In this document: positions 36,833 to 46,021 of the stretch, piece by piece
Layout of the letters: every line of letters starts with the position of its first letter
How positions within the stretch are numbered: the first letter of the stretch is position 1
Origin: Wolbachia endosymbiont of Armadillidium arcangelii
GTDB taxonomy: Bacteria > Pseudomonadota > Alphaproteobacteria > Rickettsiales > Anaplasmataceae
Length of the DNA: 64,000 nt
Direction of reading: 5' to 3'
Assembly: GCF_040207875.1 (NCBI RefSeq)
Contig: NZ_CP157942.1
Location: forward strand, 434,001-498,000
Translations under genes and position numbers: made by a program
Notes under the pieces: model-generated
What the model was told of the DNA's origin: nothing
Databases searched by the model: none
What the model saw: only the letters and a program-made list of their open reading frames with translations

Positions 36833-39800
36833 GTGAGTTCTATCAGTAATCAAGAAAAGCAAAGTATCATTAGTGGCTTAGAAGAAATCAACTGCAAGCT
36901 ACAAGGTGAATCTATAAAGCTTGATGACACAAAGGAATCTATAATAGTAGCACGTCGTAAACCTGTTGTTGAGGGGATATTAGAACATCTAAGTAACTCT
37001 TCCACTACTAACTGTAATGTTATGATCGATGCAGAAACTGGATTTGGGAAGACTTACGATATTGGAATGTGGAGTCATGTACTAGCCCAAGTAGGGTTTC
37101 ATCATCTGGTTGCAGTACCAAACAGTGATCTAGTAAACCAAGCTAAAAAAATGATGAGTAGTGCATTTACTGTAAACATTAGAACACCTAAAACTGCTGA
37201 GGAAATTAAAAATGCATTGAAGGCAACTGAACCTACAACAATTATAGTAACGCATGACCTGCTCTTACATGATCAAAAATTTGAAGACCAAAATACCAAA
37301 TTGTGGATTAGTGTTGATGAAGCAGACAGTATCAGCAAGCAGCAGGCTTTTGAGAACATGTGCAAGCTTGATGGGGAGTATCCTACAACTTATCTAACTG
37401 CAACACCAAAGAGAAGGATTTTAAATAGATGCGGAAAAGTTATCAGCCCTACAAGATTGAGTAGACGTTGTATTGCAAGCACCATCGAAACAATGAGTGT
37501 TATTGCAAAAACCAATAGAAGAGCAAATTTCACTCTAGCATTTGTAGTGAATATTGCTGTTACTATAATACCTATGATTATATTATTTCCTGTTATAAAA
37601 AGTAATGTTGCTGCAATAGTTGGTATAACTTCAAATTATTGGCTGTATTCTGCTTTGATTAAGCAGCTATACCATACAATTTCTCTGTTTATATTTGGTA
37701 TAGTAATGTTGCCAATTTGGTGGGTGCTAACTAAAGCAACTGGAATAGAATCAAGAGAACTGCTTTCTAGATTTCTTGCTAACCTGCGTAGCTTATTTAC
37801 TAGAGAAAAATCCAGTCCAGTTCATGAATATGTTGAAGAGAGTGAAGAAGTTTTTAATTACAATAAACTTGTTGATAACGATGATTTATTAACTTCTGTA
37901 AGATGGAACGTGCAAAGCCCAATTGGAGAAAGTGCTCTGATTTTAGTTGATGATGTAAATAGCATAGTTAATCTTAGTTTTGCATTGCAGGGTAAGAATA
38001 ATTTAGTATATGAAGGTGGTACACGTTATGAAGTATATAATAAATTCCAGCCTGAAGGGATGTCATATCAAGACTACAGGCTCAAGTTACGTGAAGCGAA
38101 TTTTATAAACTGTGTTAAAAAGCAACATCCTAGTCTGACAGAAGCGCAGATATCTGAATTAAAAGAGAAAGTCGATTTTAGTGATACCGCTAAATATTTA
38201 AAATATAGAGTAATGCATTCAATGATCGATCTTACTCTCTCATATTTAATGAAGTGTGATAATATTACTTTAGATAAAAAAAGAAGAGAAGGTTTAGGCG
38301 GATTGATAGAAGATGTTAAAAAGAATATTAGCTCTACTAATGATAACAATATTATAAGCTACCTAAAGGAAAAAGGCTTTAGTGAACAATTTGCTAGAGG
38401 CAAGCTTTTACCGCAAATAAAGGTAGTAATTGAAGCATTGCGTAAAAGTGATAATGAGCAATGCAGGTTAATAGTTGATAACTGGCACTTAAGCAAAGAG
38501 CTACATGGTTTCATGGAAAGAGAAGAAGGTGTACTGCATAGCCTCAGTAATTTCTGCAAGGAAAATAAATGCATCTTTGCAGGGATTGGGAGAAATGATC
38601 TTGATATTGAAGAGAACAGACCCTTTTCAGCAATAATGCGTAATCAAATAGGCGGATATCGAACTATCCATTGTGATTATGAAAAAAGGGATTTTGATGC
38701 GTTAGCTAAATGTGCGTTGACAACGATTGTAGATGGATCGAAAGGTCGTGGGTTTGATAGTGAATATAATCATGTTGCATCAATATTTGCAGATTCAATC
38801 AGTCAATTCAATAATCCATCTGAAGCCCTACAAAATCTTGGAAGAAATAGGGAACGTAATGCGAGCAGGCAAGCATGGTTTTTTGCTGCTGCAGGTGAAA
38901 AAGTTGAGCTATTTGTGGATAAGATCTTAGCAAATTTTAAAAACGAACCACGGAATTTTTGTCAGAAAATTTTGTTTCCAGCTACTGATAAATACAATAA
39001 GTTGCTAAAAAATAGAATGGGAGAAGAACTTGGAAGGAAAATAGAAATCTATATTAGTAAAAACATTGATGCATTAGGAAATATCAACGATCCAGCTCTG
39101 AAAAAATTTTCTAGTGATTTGATAAAGGAAGCGTACGAAAAAGTTCATGACATCAATGATTTTGATGTCAAAAAGACAGAAGAAGACTTGCATAAGATTT
39201 TAAAGAGCACAGAGAAATACCTTCGTTCATATGAGGATAGAGTTAAAAACGACGGTAAGTTATCTTGCACACGCTCAGCTTTGTTTTCTGTGGGAAGTAC
39301 TATAACAAAGGTAATGTATTATCTATGGGCAGGGTTTGACTATTTAGTCTTTTTGGCTAAAGCGTACAATATAGATAAATCTGAAGATGCCAGTGCAAGA
39401 GCGTATGTACACATAATCAGAAATTGCCACTGTGAGAGTAGTGTAAAAGCTCAAAATGTATTAGCTCATGCGTTAGAAATCGCTAAAAAGCATGACGATA
39501 GTTTTACACAAAATAGGTTTTACGAAGAGAATGGAGATAGATGTAAAGAAAAAATCATCTCATATTTTCAATCCAAGCAATATATACGTGCATTAGATAG
39601 AACAATTGCTCAAATTAAAAATGAACACTTGGTAACAATTTTGAAAATTGTAGGCTGCAGAGGTGATACTAATAAATTGGCACAAGAAATTAAAGATTTT
39701 TTATGTGATTTAAAGAATTTAAACTGCGCAAACTTTAGAGAAAAGTATTATCAAGGAAACTCATATCAAGAGAGCAAATTATGCAAGATCAATAATCAGA

Positions 39801-40465
39801 TCAGTATAGTAATTGATGAAATTGTAAATTGCCATAAGTGGCGTCATGGAATAGAGGGCTTGGAGCTAAAATTAAAAACCAATCATAGTATTTTTGAAGT
39901 AAGAGTTAACAATGATTTTTCTAAGTTATGTGAGAAAAACTTTAACAATCGCTCTAAAAACAGGACATATCTAGGTAGAGCTATGCTATTTGTTGGATTT
40001 ATAGTTTCAATGAAGCTTATAAGTAGAATATTATTAGGCCAGAACATGCCATTGCCTTCACTTTGTGGTTTGATAGTATTTGGACCACTAGCGTTTTTGT
40101 GTGGTGCATTGTTATATGAAATAACGACCTATTTAACAAGAGGAGCATTTTTTTTTGGAACATCAATTCTTTTAGAGAAACTGCCTAGATGTATTTTTAA
40201 AAATGGTTTAATGCAGAATTTATTAGGCGCAATTTTATCATCTGGTCATTACGTTTTCTTATTTATTAAGAAAAATATCTTACAATCGTTTATATTTGAG
40301 GATGTAACAAAATTTGACTCACTAAGTGATATAAATGAGCTTACACTGATAAGAAAGGAGGGAAAAGTGAAATGCATGAATGAAACAACTAATGAAGTTA
40401 TAGCTACTGACTTGTCTGCAGTTTCAGTACAGCCAACAACTAGCGAGCAGGTCTGCTACGCTTAA
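36833..40465 (+). CDS. SF2 helicase/SecA-like ATPase with membrane segments, unknown role
   Basis: I do not recognise this 1,210-residue protein, but a split superfamily 2 motor is visible. Motif I DAETGFGKT lies at about residues 65-73, SVDEAD (DEAD-type motif II) at about 160-165, and TATPKR (motif III) at about 188-193. Motif V-like VDGSKGRGFDS is at about 632-642 and motif VI QNLGRNRER at about 665-674. Between the two motor halves, residues about 231-302 form three hydrophobic spans. A second pair of spans lies at about 1043-1102. The start is a GTG at 36833; the ATG at 36829 hits a stop within seven codons. It is divergent from rimM and overlaps argD by 4 bp tail to tail. A membrane-anchored translocase or an effector are both possible. 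Confidence 0.85.
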   Translation: MSSISNQEKQSIISGLEEINCKLQGESIKLDDTKESIIVARRKPVVEGILEHLSNSSTTNCNVMIDAETGFGKTYDIGMWSHVLAQVGFHHLVAVPNSDLVNQAKKMMSSAFTVNIRTPKTAEEIKNALKATEPTTIIVTHDLLLHDQKFEDQNTKLWISVDEADSISKQQAFENMCKLDGEYPTTYLTATPKRRILNRCGKVISPTRLSRRCIASTIETMSVIAKTNRRANFTLAFVVNIAVTIIPMIILFPVIKSNVAAIVGITSNYWLYSALIKQLYHTISLFIFGIVMLPIWWVLTKATGIESRELLSRFLANLRSLFTREKSSPVHEYVEESEEVFNYNKLVDNDDLLTSVRWNVQSPIGESALILVDDVNSIVNLSFALQGKNNLVYEGGTRYEVYNKFQPEGMSYQDYRLKLREANFINCVKKQHPSLTEAQISELKEKVDFSDTAKYLKYRVMHSMIDLTLSYLMKCDNITLDKKRREGLGGLIEDVKKNISSTNDNNIISYLKEKGFSEQFARGKLLPQIKVVIEALRKSDNEQCRLIVDNWHLSKELHGFMEREEGVLHSLSNFCKENKCIFAGIGRNDLDIEENRPFSAIMRNQIGGYRTIHCDYEKRDFDALAKCALTTIVDGSKGRGFDSEYNHVASIFADSISQFNNPSEALQNLGRNRERNASRQAWFFAAAGEKVELFVDKILANFKNEPRNFCQKILFPATDKYNKLLKNRMGEELGRKIEIYISKNIDALGNINDPALKKFSSDLIKEAYEKVHDINDFDVKKTEEDLHKILKSTEKYLRSYEDRVKNDGKLSCTRSALFSVGSTITKVMYYLWAGFDYLVFLAKAYNIDKSEDASARAYVHIIRNCHCESSVKAQNVLAHALEIAKKHDDSFTQNRFYEENGDRCKEKIISYFQSKQYIRALDRTIAQIKNEHLVTILKIVGCRGDTNKLAQEIKDFLCDLKNLNCANFREKYYQGNSYQESKLCKINNQISIVIDEIVNCHKWRHGIEGLELKLKTNHSIFEVRVNNDFSKLCEKNFNNRSKNRTYLGRAMLFVGFIVSMKLISRILLGQNMPLPSLCGLIVFGPLAFLCGALLYEITTYLTRGAFFFGTSILLEKLPRCIFKNGLMQNLLGAILSSGHYVFLFIKKNILQSFIFEDVTKFDSLSDINELTLIRKEGKVKCMNETTNEVIATDLSAVSVQPTTSEQVCYA

Positions 40466-40485
40466 CTGAAAGATTTTTCAGTTAA
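40462..40485. terminator. Bidirectional hairpin shared by two convergent genes
   Basis: TTAACTGAAA (40462-40471) pairs with TTTCAGTTAA (40476-40485) around a 4-base loop, and A/T runs lie on both sides. The left arm contains both stop codons. Confidence 0.65.
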
Positions 40486-41637
40486 ATATTGAGTCAGGAT
40501 ATCAATGCCTTTATCAATCTCTTTTTCAGTGATAATGAGTGGAGGCAAAATTCTTACAACGTTATCTGATGTTACTCCAACAGTGAGTAAGCTACGGTGA
40601 CTTAGCTCTTCTGCGAACTTTTGGTTATTCATTTTTACTTTTATTCCGAGCATTAACCCTTTTCCTCTTACTTCTTCTATCATTGAAAACTTACTTGCTA
40701 AGTCCTCTAATTTATTTTTTAAATACTTACCTCTGACTTCAACGTTTTCTAAGAAGCCAGGGCTGAGCAATTCATCCAGTACAGCATTGCCTACTGAAGT
40801 TGCAAGTGGATTGCCACCAAAAGTGGAACTATGCATGCCGACCGCGATGTACTTAGCAGCCTTTTCAGTTGCAAGACAAGCCCCTAGCGGGAACCCTCCC
40901 CCTATTCCTTTTGCAAGGGCGCATATGTCAGGCTTAACTCCTATGTGTTCGTACGCAAATAATCTTCCTGTTCTACCAGCACCGCACTGCACGCAATCAA
41001 AAAATAACAATATGTCATTTTCGTCACATAGTTTTCTTAGTTCCTGCATAAAGGTATCATCCATTACTTTGATACCACCTTGTCCCTGTATTGGTTCTAT
41101 TAATATAACACCTATACCACTGGAAATTGCTTTCTTTACACTCTCAATATTGGACTCTATGTTATCACACCATTCAATGTAAGGATTCAGTAATTCAGAA
41201 AATTTCTGTCTATCGTTCGTAGCACAGGTTAAAAATGTTCTGCCATGAAATGCACCATGAAACGTTAAAATTCTATGGCGATTTTTATTACCCTTTCCGT
41301 TTTGATAGGCCCTGGCAATCTTAAGTCCGCACTCCACTGCTTCTGCTCCAGAATTTGTGAAAAATACGGTATCAGCAAAGCTGTTGTTTATTAAATTTTC
41401 TGCAAAGTTGTTGGCAGTAGAGATATTATAGGTATTTGATATATGCCATAGCTTTTCTCCTTGTAATTTTAGGACATTAGTTAACCGTGGGTTGGCATGA
41501 CCTAAGCTGCTAACAGCTATTCCAGAGTGAAAATCTATATAGCGCTTGTTGTCGATATCATACAAGTAAATACCTTTACCATAAGAAAAATTTATATTAA
41601 TAGGAGAATAAACTGGCAAGATAGGAGAAATTGTCAT
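40462..41637 (-). CDS. argD: Acetylornithine/succinyldiaminopimelate aminotransferase
   Basis: This is a class III PLP aminotransferase of 391 residues. The PLP lysine lies in ICALAKGIGGGFPLGA and the cofactor loop is FTNSGAEAVECGLKIAR. EPIQGQGGI and FGGNPLATSVGNAVLDEL are typical of ArgD. In a bacterium without arginine synthesis genes nearby but with dapF present, the likely use is as succinyldiaminopimelate aminotransferase (DapC role). That is inference. Its end overlaps the convergent helicase-like gene by 4 bp. Confidence 0.93.
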   Translation of the reverse strand: MTISPILPVYSPININFSYGKGIYLYDIDNKRYIDFHSGIAVSSLGHANPRLTNVLKLQGEKLWHISNTYNISTANNFAENLINNSFADTVFFTNSGAEAVECGLKIARAYQNGKGNKNRHRILTFHGAFHGRTFLTCATNDRQKFSELLNPYIEWCDNIESNIESVKKAISSGIGVILIEPIQGQGGIKVMDDTFMQELRKLCDENDILLFFDCVQCGAGRTGRLFAYEHIGVKPDICALAKGIGGGFPLGACLATEKAAKYIAVGMHSSTFGGNPLATSVGNAVLDELLSPGFLENVEVRGKYLKNKLEDLASKFSMIEEVRGKGLMLGIKVKMNNQKFAEELSHRSLLTVGVTSDNVVRILPPLIITEKEIDKGIDILTQYLTEKSFS

Positions 41638-41701
41638 AAAAGTATGATATGCTAATTTTTAATTAATACCATAAAAGCCGTTATTTTACAATGAGAAGGA
41701 T

Positions 41702-43129
41702 ATGTATAAATTAAGTAAATTAATTTTTACTAAACTAAAAAAAAATAGATATACAAAAATTATCACGCTATTCTCATTAATTCTTGTGATTTTGTTTAGC
41801 GTAATATATTGCAATTATTCATTAAGGAATAATTTTCTTTCTTCTTACCGTAATTCGAATGTAAACTTAAAAAATCTATTGGAAAGTAGTATAATAAAAA
41901 AATACCATTATTTACTAATAGAAAAGCATCATATTAAATACAACAGTTTTGACTACATAAACCAGCTGGTAAAACTGCGTGCTGAATTATTACAATCAGT
42001 GAGCAAAGTAAAGAATTTTAGCTTAATACTGTATGATCAAAATGCCAGAGTAATTTTCAGTAATTTTAATACTCAAGGTCATGATTATGAGCAGTTACTT
42101 ACAAACGATGAAATTGATAAGTTGCTAAACAATCAAGAAATATTTTATGCTACAGGAAATACATTAACTTCTACTTTTCCTATATTTCATGAAGGTGACA
42201 CTAAACCTTCGTTTTTTTTGAAGATTATTCAAAGCTATGATGACTCTTGTGTTGTGGTATATAGTTTGTTTTTAATATTCGTGGGCTTATTATCACTCAC
42301 CTTAATACTGATAATGCTTTATTTGCACTTTTCTAATACAGAAATGCTAGCCAAGCAGCATAAAACTAATATTGAATTACAACAGATTAAAGAGACATTA
42401 GAGCAGGAGAATGCAAACAAGTTAAAATTTTTTGCAAGCGTTACACATGAGTTGCGTACACCTCTTAATTCTATTATTGGATTTGCAAAGTTGATCAAAA
42501 ATGAAACTTTAGGTTCGGTAGATCACTCTCAATACAAGGAATATGTAGACGATATATATAATGCAGGTACGCATTTACTTGCTTTAATTAATGATGTACT
42601 CGATTTTTCTAAAGCTGAATCAAGTAGTTTAACGGTAGAGAAAGTGAAGTTTAACCTGAATAAGATAATAGATTCGTGCTTAAATATGCTATCACCTAAA
42701 CTAAAAGAAACAGGAATTAGTTTAAAGAAAGAGATATCTGATAAACAATTATTAGTTATCACCGATCCCAAAAGAATGAAGCAAGTTATAATAAATTTGT
42801 TATCAAATGCAATCAAATTCACTCCTAAAGGTGGTTTAATAAGAATGGTTATTAAAGAGAATATAGAAAAAAATTTATTAACTATAGAGTTTCATGATAA
42901 TGGGATAGGGATAATGCAGCAGGACATATATAAAGTCATGTCCGTTTTTGGCCAAGCAGATTCAGGATATAGGAGCGAAGGCACAGGTATTGGATTACCG
43001 CTAAGCAAGAAGTTAGTAGAGTTAATGGGTGGAACTTTCAACATTAAAAGTGAATCAAAATTTGGTACTACGATAACATTGAACTTCTTTTATGAAGAAC
43101 AAACATGTGAAGATTTGATTGATTTTTAG
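41702..43129 (+). CDS. Sensor histidine kinase (PleC-like)
   Basis: The 475-residue membrane kinase has a span at about residues 18-40, an extracytoplasmic sensor region, and a second span at about 186-212. A coiled linker leads to an H-box FFASVTHELRTPLNSIIGFAK. The ATPase domain has the N-box LLSNAIKFTP, DNGIGI and GTGIGLPLSKKLVELMGG. It has no PAS, HAMP or receiver domain, which fits PleC better than NtrY or CckA, the other kinases known in this family of bacteria. The GAGAAGGAT ahead of the ATG is a fair ribosome site. No response regulator gene adjoins it. Confidence 0.9.
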   Translation: MYKLSKLIFTKLKKNRYTKIITLFSLILVILFSVIYCNYSLRNNFLSSYRNSNVNLKNLLESSIIKKYHYLLIEKHHIKYNSFDYINQLVKLRAELLQSVSKVKNFSLILYDQNARVIFSNFNTQGHDYEQLLTNDEIDKLLNNQEIFYATGNTLTSTFPIFHEGDTKPSFFLKIIQSYDDSCVVVYSLFLIFVGLLSLTLILIMLYLHFSNTEMLAKQHKTNIELQQIKETLEQENANKLKFFASVTHELRTPLNSIIGFAKLIKNETLGSVDHSQYKEYVDDIYNAGTHLLALINDVLDFSKAESSSLTVEKVKFNLNKIIDSCLNMLSPKLKETGISLKKEISDKQLLVITDPKRMKQVIINLLSNAIKFTPKGGLIRMVIKENIEKNLLTIEFHDNGIGIMQQDIYKVMSVFGQADSGYRSEGTGIGLPLSKKLVELMGGTFNIKSESKFGTTITLNFFYEEQTCEDLIDF

Positions 43130-43193
43130 TAGAATCTATTTGATATTGCACTTAAAAGTTACGTTATACATTCCTAAGTCATGCTACCATGGT

Positions 43194-44487
43194 ATCAATT
43201 ATGTTTTTTTAAAAATTTTTTATTTGTGTAATTTTGCAAATTATATGGGCAATAAAAATCCGTGTGTAATAGAAATAAAATTTTATATCAAACAGCTGCC
43301 GTAACAATTTCTGTTTAGCTAATGAATATGTGCTTTAAGTCTGTGTGGACGGACATATTCATTAGCCAATTTCAGTCACCGTTGTGAGAGTATGCAAATT
43401 AATTGCTTCTTTAAGTCTTGCATTAGCAATTACTATAATTTTACGCATTAGAGCTTACCATCTTCAATAAGTTTAGAATAAAAGCCACCAAGTACAGATT
43501 TCGATTTTGCTGCAGCCATGGCTGATATAAAGAGCTTTATTACTTCTACCACCTTCGGTAACCAACAGCTTTACCACTTTCCTTAGGATGAGGTGCTACT
43601 CCGGCAAGACTTGCTACTTCTCTTCTGTTTAAGTAGCCAAGTTCTGGCATTAAACACAAAAAATCTTGAGATAATTTTTTACCTATTCCTGCTACCGTTC
43701 TAAGGATTTTTTGGCGCTTTTGTAACTCTGGATTTTCATCAATGATTTTTCGTATAGTATTATTGAGTGTATCTATTTGACTATTAAAGAATTCGATAGT
43801 TTTTTGACAACTTTCCCTTATATGGTCGTTTTCAGGTGCTTCCAGTCTACATTTCTCCTGAGTTCTCATTTGCGTAACGACGTTGACAAAGTGCAGCTAG
43901 AGTTGATTGTTCTTTTGACGTAGGTGCAAATAGAGAGAGAGTTCTATGGCGCATATTGAGCAAGAGCCATCGCATCTGATTTATCGGACTTTGCAAAAGT
44001 TCCGTGAGATAAAATAAAACTTTTTACTTTACGAGTATTAGCTCGATGTACTGCAATATTCTTGTTAACAAGAAAATGTGATAAACCAATTTTCCTGTAT
44101 TTTCCAAAGTTACTAAAGTATTAGGTAGAATATCTGAAAACTTTTGAAATAATTGTTGCCAACCAGCAGAATCATTGTCAAATTTGATAGCGTTCTTCTG
44201 TTTGTGGATTGCAACGACATTTTTGAATTTTCCGATGTCAATACCAATAAAATTTTGATAAGATGTAATCATGATAACCTCGATAGTTTTATTAATTTAA
44301 GATTGTAAATGGGTGCATACCACACAACTATTCAAACGTATCGAGAGATGGGCTAGTGTACCTTGATAACGACGGTTGTAATACCAATTTTCCCTCGGTT
44401 GCACATGCCCGTGATAGTTCTATTCCTATAGTGAGTAGAGTTATCTTCCCTCTTGTTCGTTTTATAACATATTTTTAACTTACAATC
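43194..44487 (-). pseudogene. Decayed IS110 copy (same type as 14215-15584)
   Basis: The whole element can be followed, including the hairpin near 43320 and the upstream non-coding end. The transposase is broken: MITSYQNFIGIDIGKFKNVV to LENTGKLVYHIF (44272-44024), and then NDHIRESCQKTIEFFNSQID to GVAPHPKESGKAVGYRR (43869-43546), with the rest lost to frameshifts. It shows clear divergence from the two intact copies and is probably older. Confidence 0.87.
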
Positions 44488-44565
44488 TCTTGGCTGCTAA
44501 TAAGTAGTGGGATGTCAGTGAACTTAAATTACTTTAGCTATGCTTCCTGAAAACACTTTATACCT

Positions 44566-44598
44566 CTTTATTATAAAGAAAATTCCTTTATAATAAAG
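44566..44598. promoter_or_regulatory. Two tandem palindromes directly before a start codon
   Basis: CTTTATTATAAAG (44566-44578) and CTTTATAATAAAG (44586-44598) are each palindromic around the centre base. They are complements of each other and are 20 bp apart centre to centre. The second ends one base before the ATG at 44600 and replaces the ribosome-binding site. They look like paired operator sites or an mRNA hairpin that hides the start. Confidence 0.6.
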
Positions 44599-44599
44599 C

Positions 44600-45337
44600 A
44601 TGCTAATCAGGAACTTAATAAAACAAGCAACTCAAGTAGGAAATAGTGAAAACGTAATACGATATGTCGAATATCTCTATCAATTTGAGAAGTTTAGAAA
44701 TACATTAAACCTCACTTTGTCACTAATAAAGCAAAATAGACTCTCATTTGAGATATATCAAGAAGGATTAGTGGATATGGAAGAGGGAGTATGCAAGACA
44801 ATTCGATCTTCTGGTGTAAATAAGTATGTTATTGTGCTAAGAAGGTCAAATCCTTACATCATAGTACATGAACTTTCACATATGGTTGAAAATGAACTGG
44901 ACTTAAGATTAGAGCAAGAATTTCTCTATAAAGTTTATCAGGATATTGAGCAGAACTTAAAGCAGTCAAATATTCTGGTACAAAAAATTATTGGTCAAAT
45001 TATATTTAAAGAGATACAAGCTTACCAAATTCTAAAATCACGCGCATCTGAATTATTTGCACGCTATTTTGAGCTATTCGCTTGGGCTCAGGAGGTTTAT
45101 CCTAAAGATAAAGAGTATCTAATTCGCACTCAAGATTTAAACAAAGTATTTCTTGCTACTAACCAATGGAAAAAGAGCTATTTGGATCAACAAATAATGG
45201 AGAGAATAGATAAAGAAGTAAAGGAGTATAGCAACAAAACTGCCTTTAAAGATATAAACAAAGTACAAAGCAGTTGGACTAATAAATTTTCCCCGGGAGG
45301 CAAAAAATTTGGTTCTATATTTGGAGACAGTGATTAG
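44600..45337 (+). CDS. Unknown protein with a zinc-metallopeptidase-like HELSH motif
   Basis: The 245-residue protein has IIVHELSHMVENEL at about residues 91-104. This is an HExxH motif in a hydrophobic helix, as in zincin and ImmA-type peptidases. A third ligand could be Glu in ASELFARYFELFAWA at about 155-165. The rest is helical and charged, without signal peptide. It has no Shine-Dalgarno and is preceded by two palindromes. It may be followed co-directionally by the small gene at 45465. Function unknown; proteolytic activity is a guess from one motif. Confidence 0.75.
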   Translation: MLIRNLIKQATQVGNSENVIRYVEYLYQFEKFRNTLNLTLSLIKQNRLSFEIYQEGLVDMEEGVCKTIRSSGVNKYVIVLRRSNPYIIVHELSHMVENELDLRLEQEFLYKVYQDIEQNLKQSNILVQKIIGQIIFKEIQAYQILKSRASELFARYFELFAWAQEVYPKDKEYLIRTQDLNKVFLATNQWKKSYLDQQIMERIDKEVKEYSNKTAFKDINKVQSSWTNKFSPGGKKFGSIFGDSD

Positions 45338-45464
45338 ATTATAGCTAGATATTCTTCTACATTTACCATTACAGGTGGATCCACTAATGAGCAGTGGAAT
45401 TGTGATTTTCATTGACAAGGCAATTCTAGCATTTTAGAATGCAAGTAATGAAAATAATAAAGAG

Positions 45465-45914
45465 ATGCATGCAACTATAGGCTTTCCACTTGAGGTAAGT
45501 ATCAGAGATCTTATAATGAATATCCTAAGAAGTTCAACAAGCTCTGCTGTAGGGCGGTATAAACAATCAACAACATCTCTTAATGGTCTAAAAGTAACAG
45601 AAGAGGTAAAATTATCTGATGATTTTATTGATGTATTGATGGGAAGGGAAGTACAAATATCCCGCAATGCTGTCATAGCAAAGTGTAGCAGGATAATAAC
45701 GCGTGCAAATGGGGAAGAAATATCAGAAGAAAAAGAAATAAAATCCCAGGGATTTGTTACAGAACTTAAGGAAAAAATTCGAATATCTGGTAGAGAAAGT
45801 ATTGCAGAATGGGCTGCTGACTGGTTAATAGAAGGGTTTAAACAACAATTATTGCCATTGTCTGATCTGGAAGATGTTACTGTAGCTACAAGTCAGCAGA
45901 GTAGACAACAATAG
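45465..45914 (+). CDS. Unknown 149-residue protein
   Basis: I do not recognise it. It starts behind AAAGAG, which is close to the ATG. The N-terminus reads ATIGFPLEVSIRDLIMNILRS. The middle is charged (KVTEEVKLSDDFIDVLMGRE, EEISEEKEIKSQG), and a helical ESIAEWAADWLIEGFKQQLL lies near the C-terminus. It lacks export or membrane signals. Same strand and 127 bp after the HELSH gene, so a shared transcript is possible. Confidence 0.65.
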   Translation: MHATIGFPLEVSIRDLIMNILRSSTSSAVGRYKQSTTSLNGLKVTEEVKLSDDFIDVLMGREVQISRNAVIAKCSRIITRANGEEISEEKEIKSQGFVTELKEKIRISGRESIAEWAADWLIEGFKQQLLPLSDLEDVTVATSQQSRQQ

Positions 45915-46021
45915 TAGAGTTAGGTGCCTTAGCTATAGTAGAGCAGATTGTTTTTAGCTTAAGTTATGTACGTTTTGCAGTTACAGCATTTCAAGGTATA
46001 GTTTTCACAATTAAAGTATTT

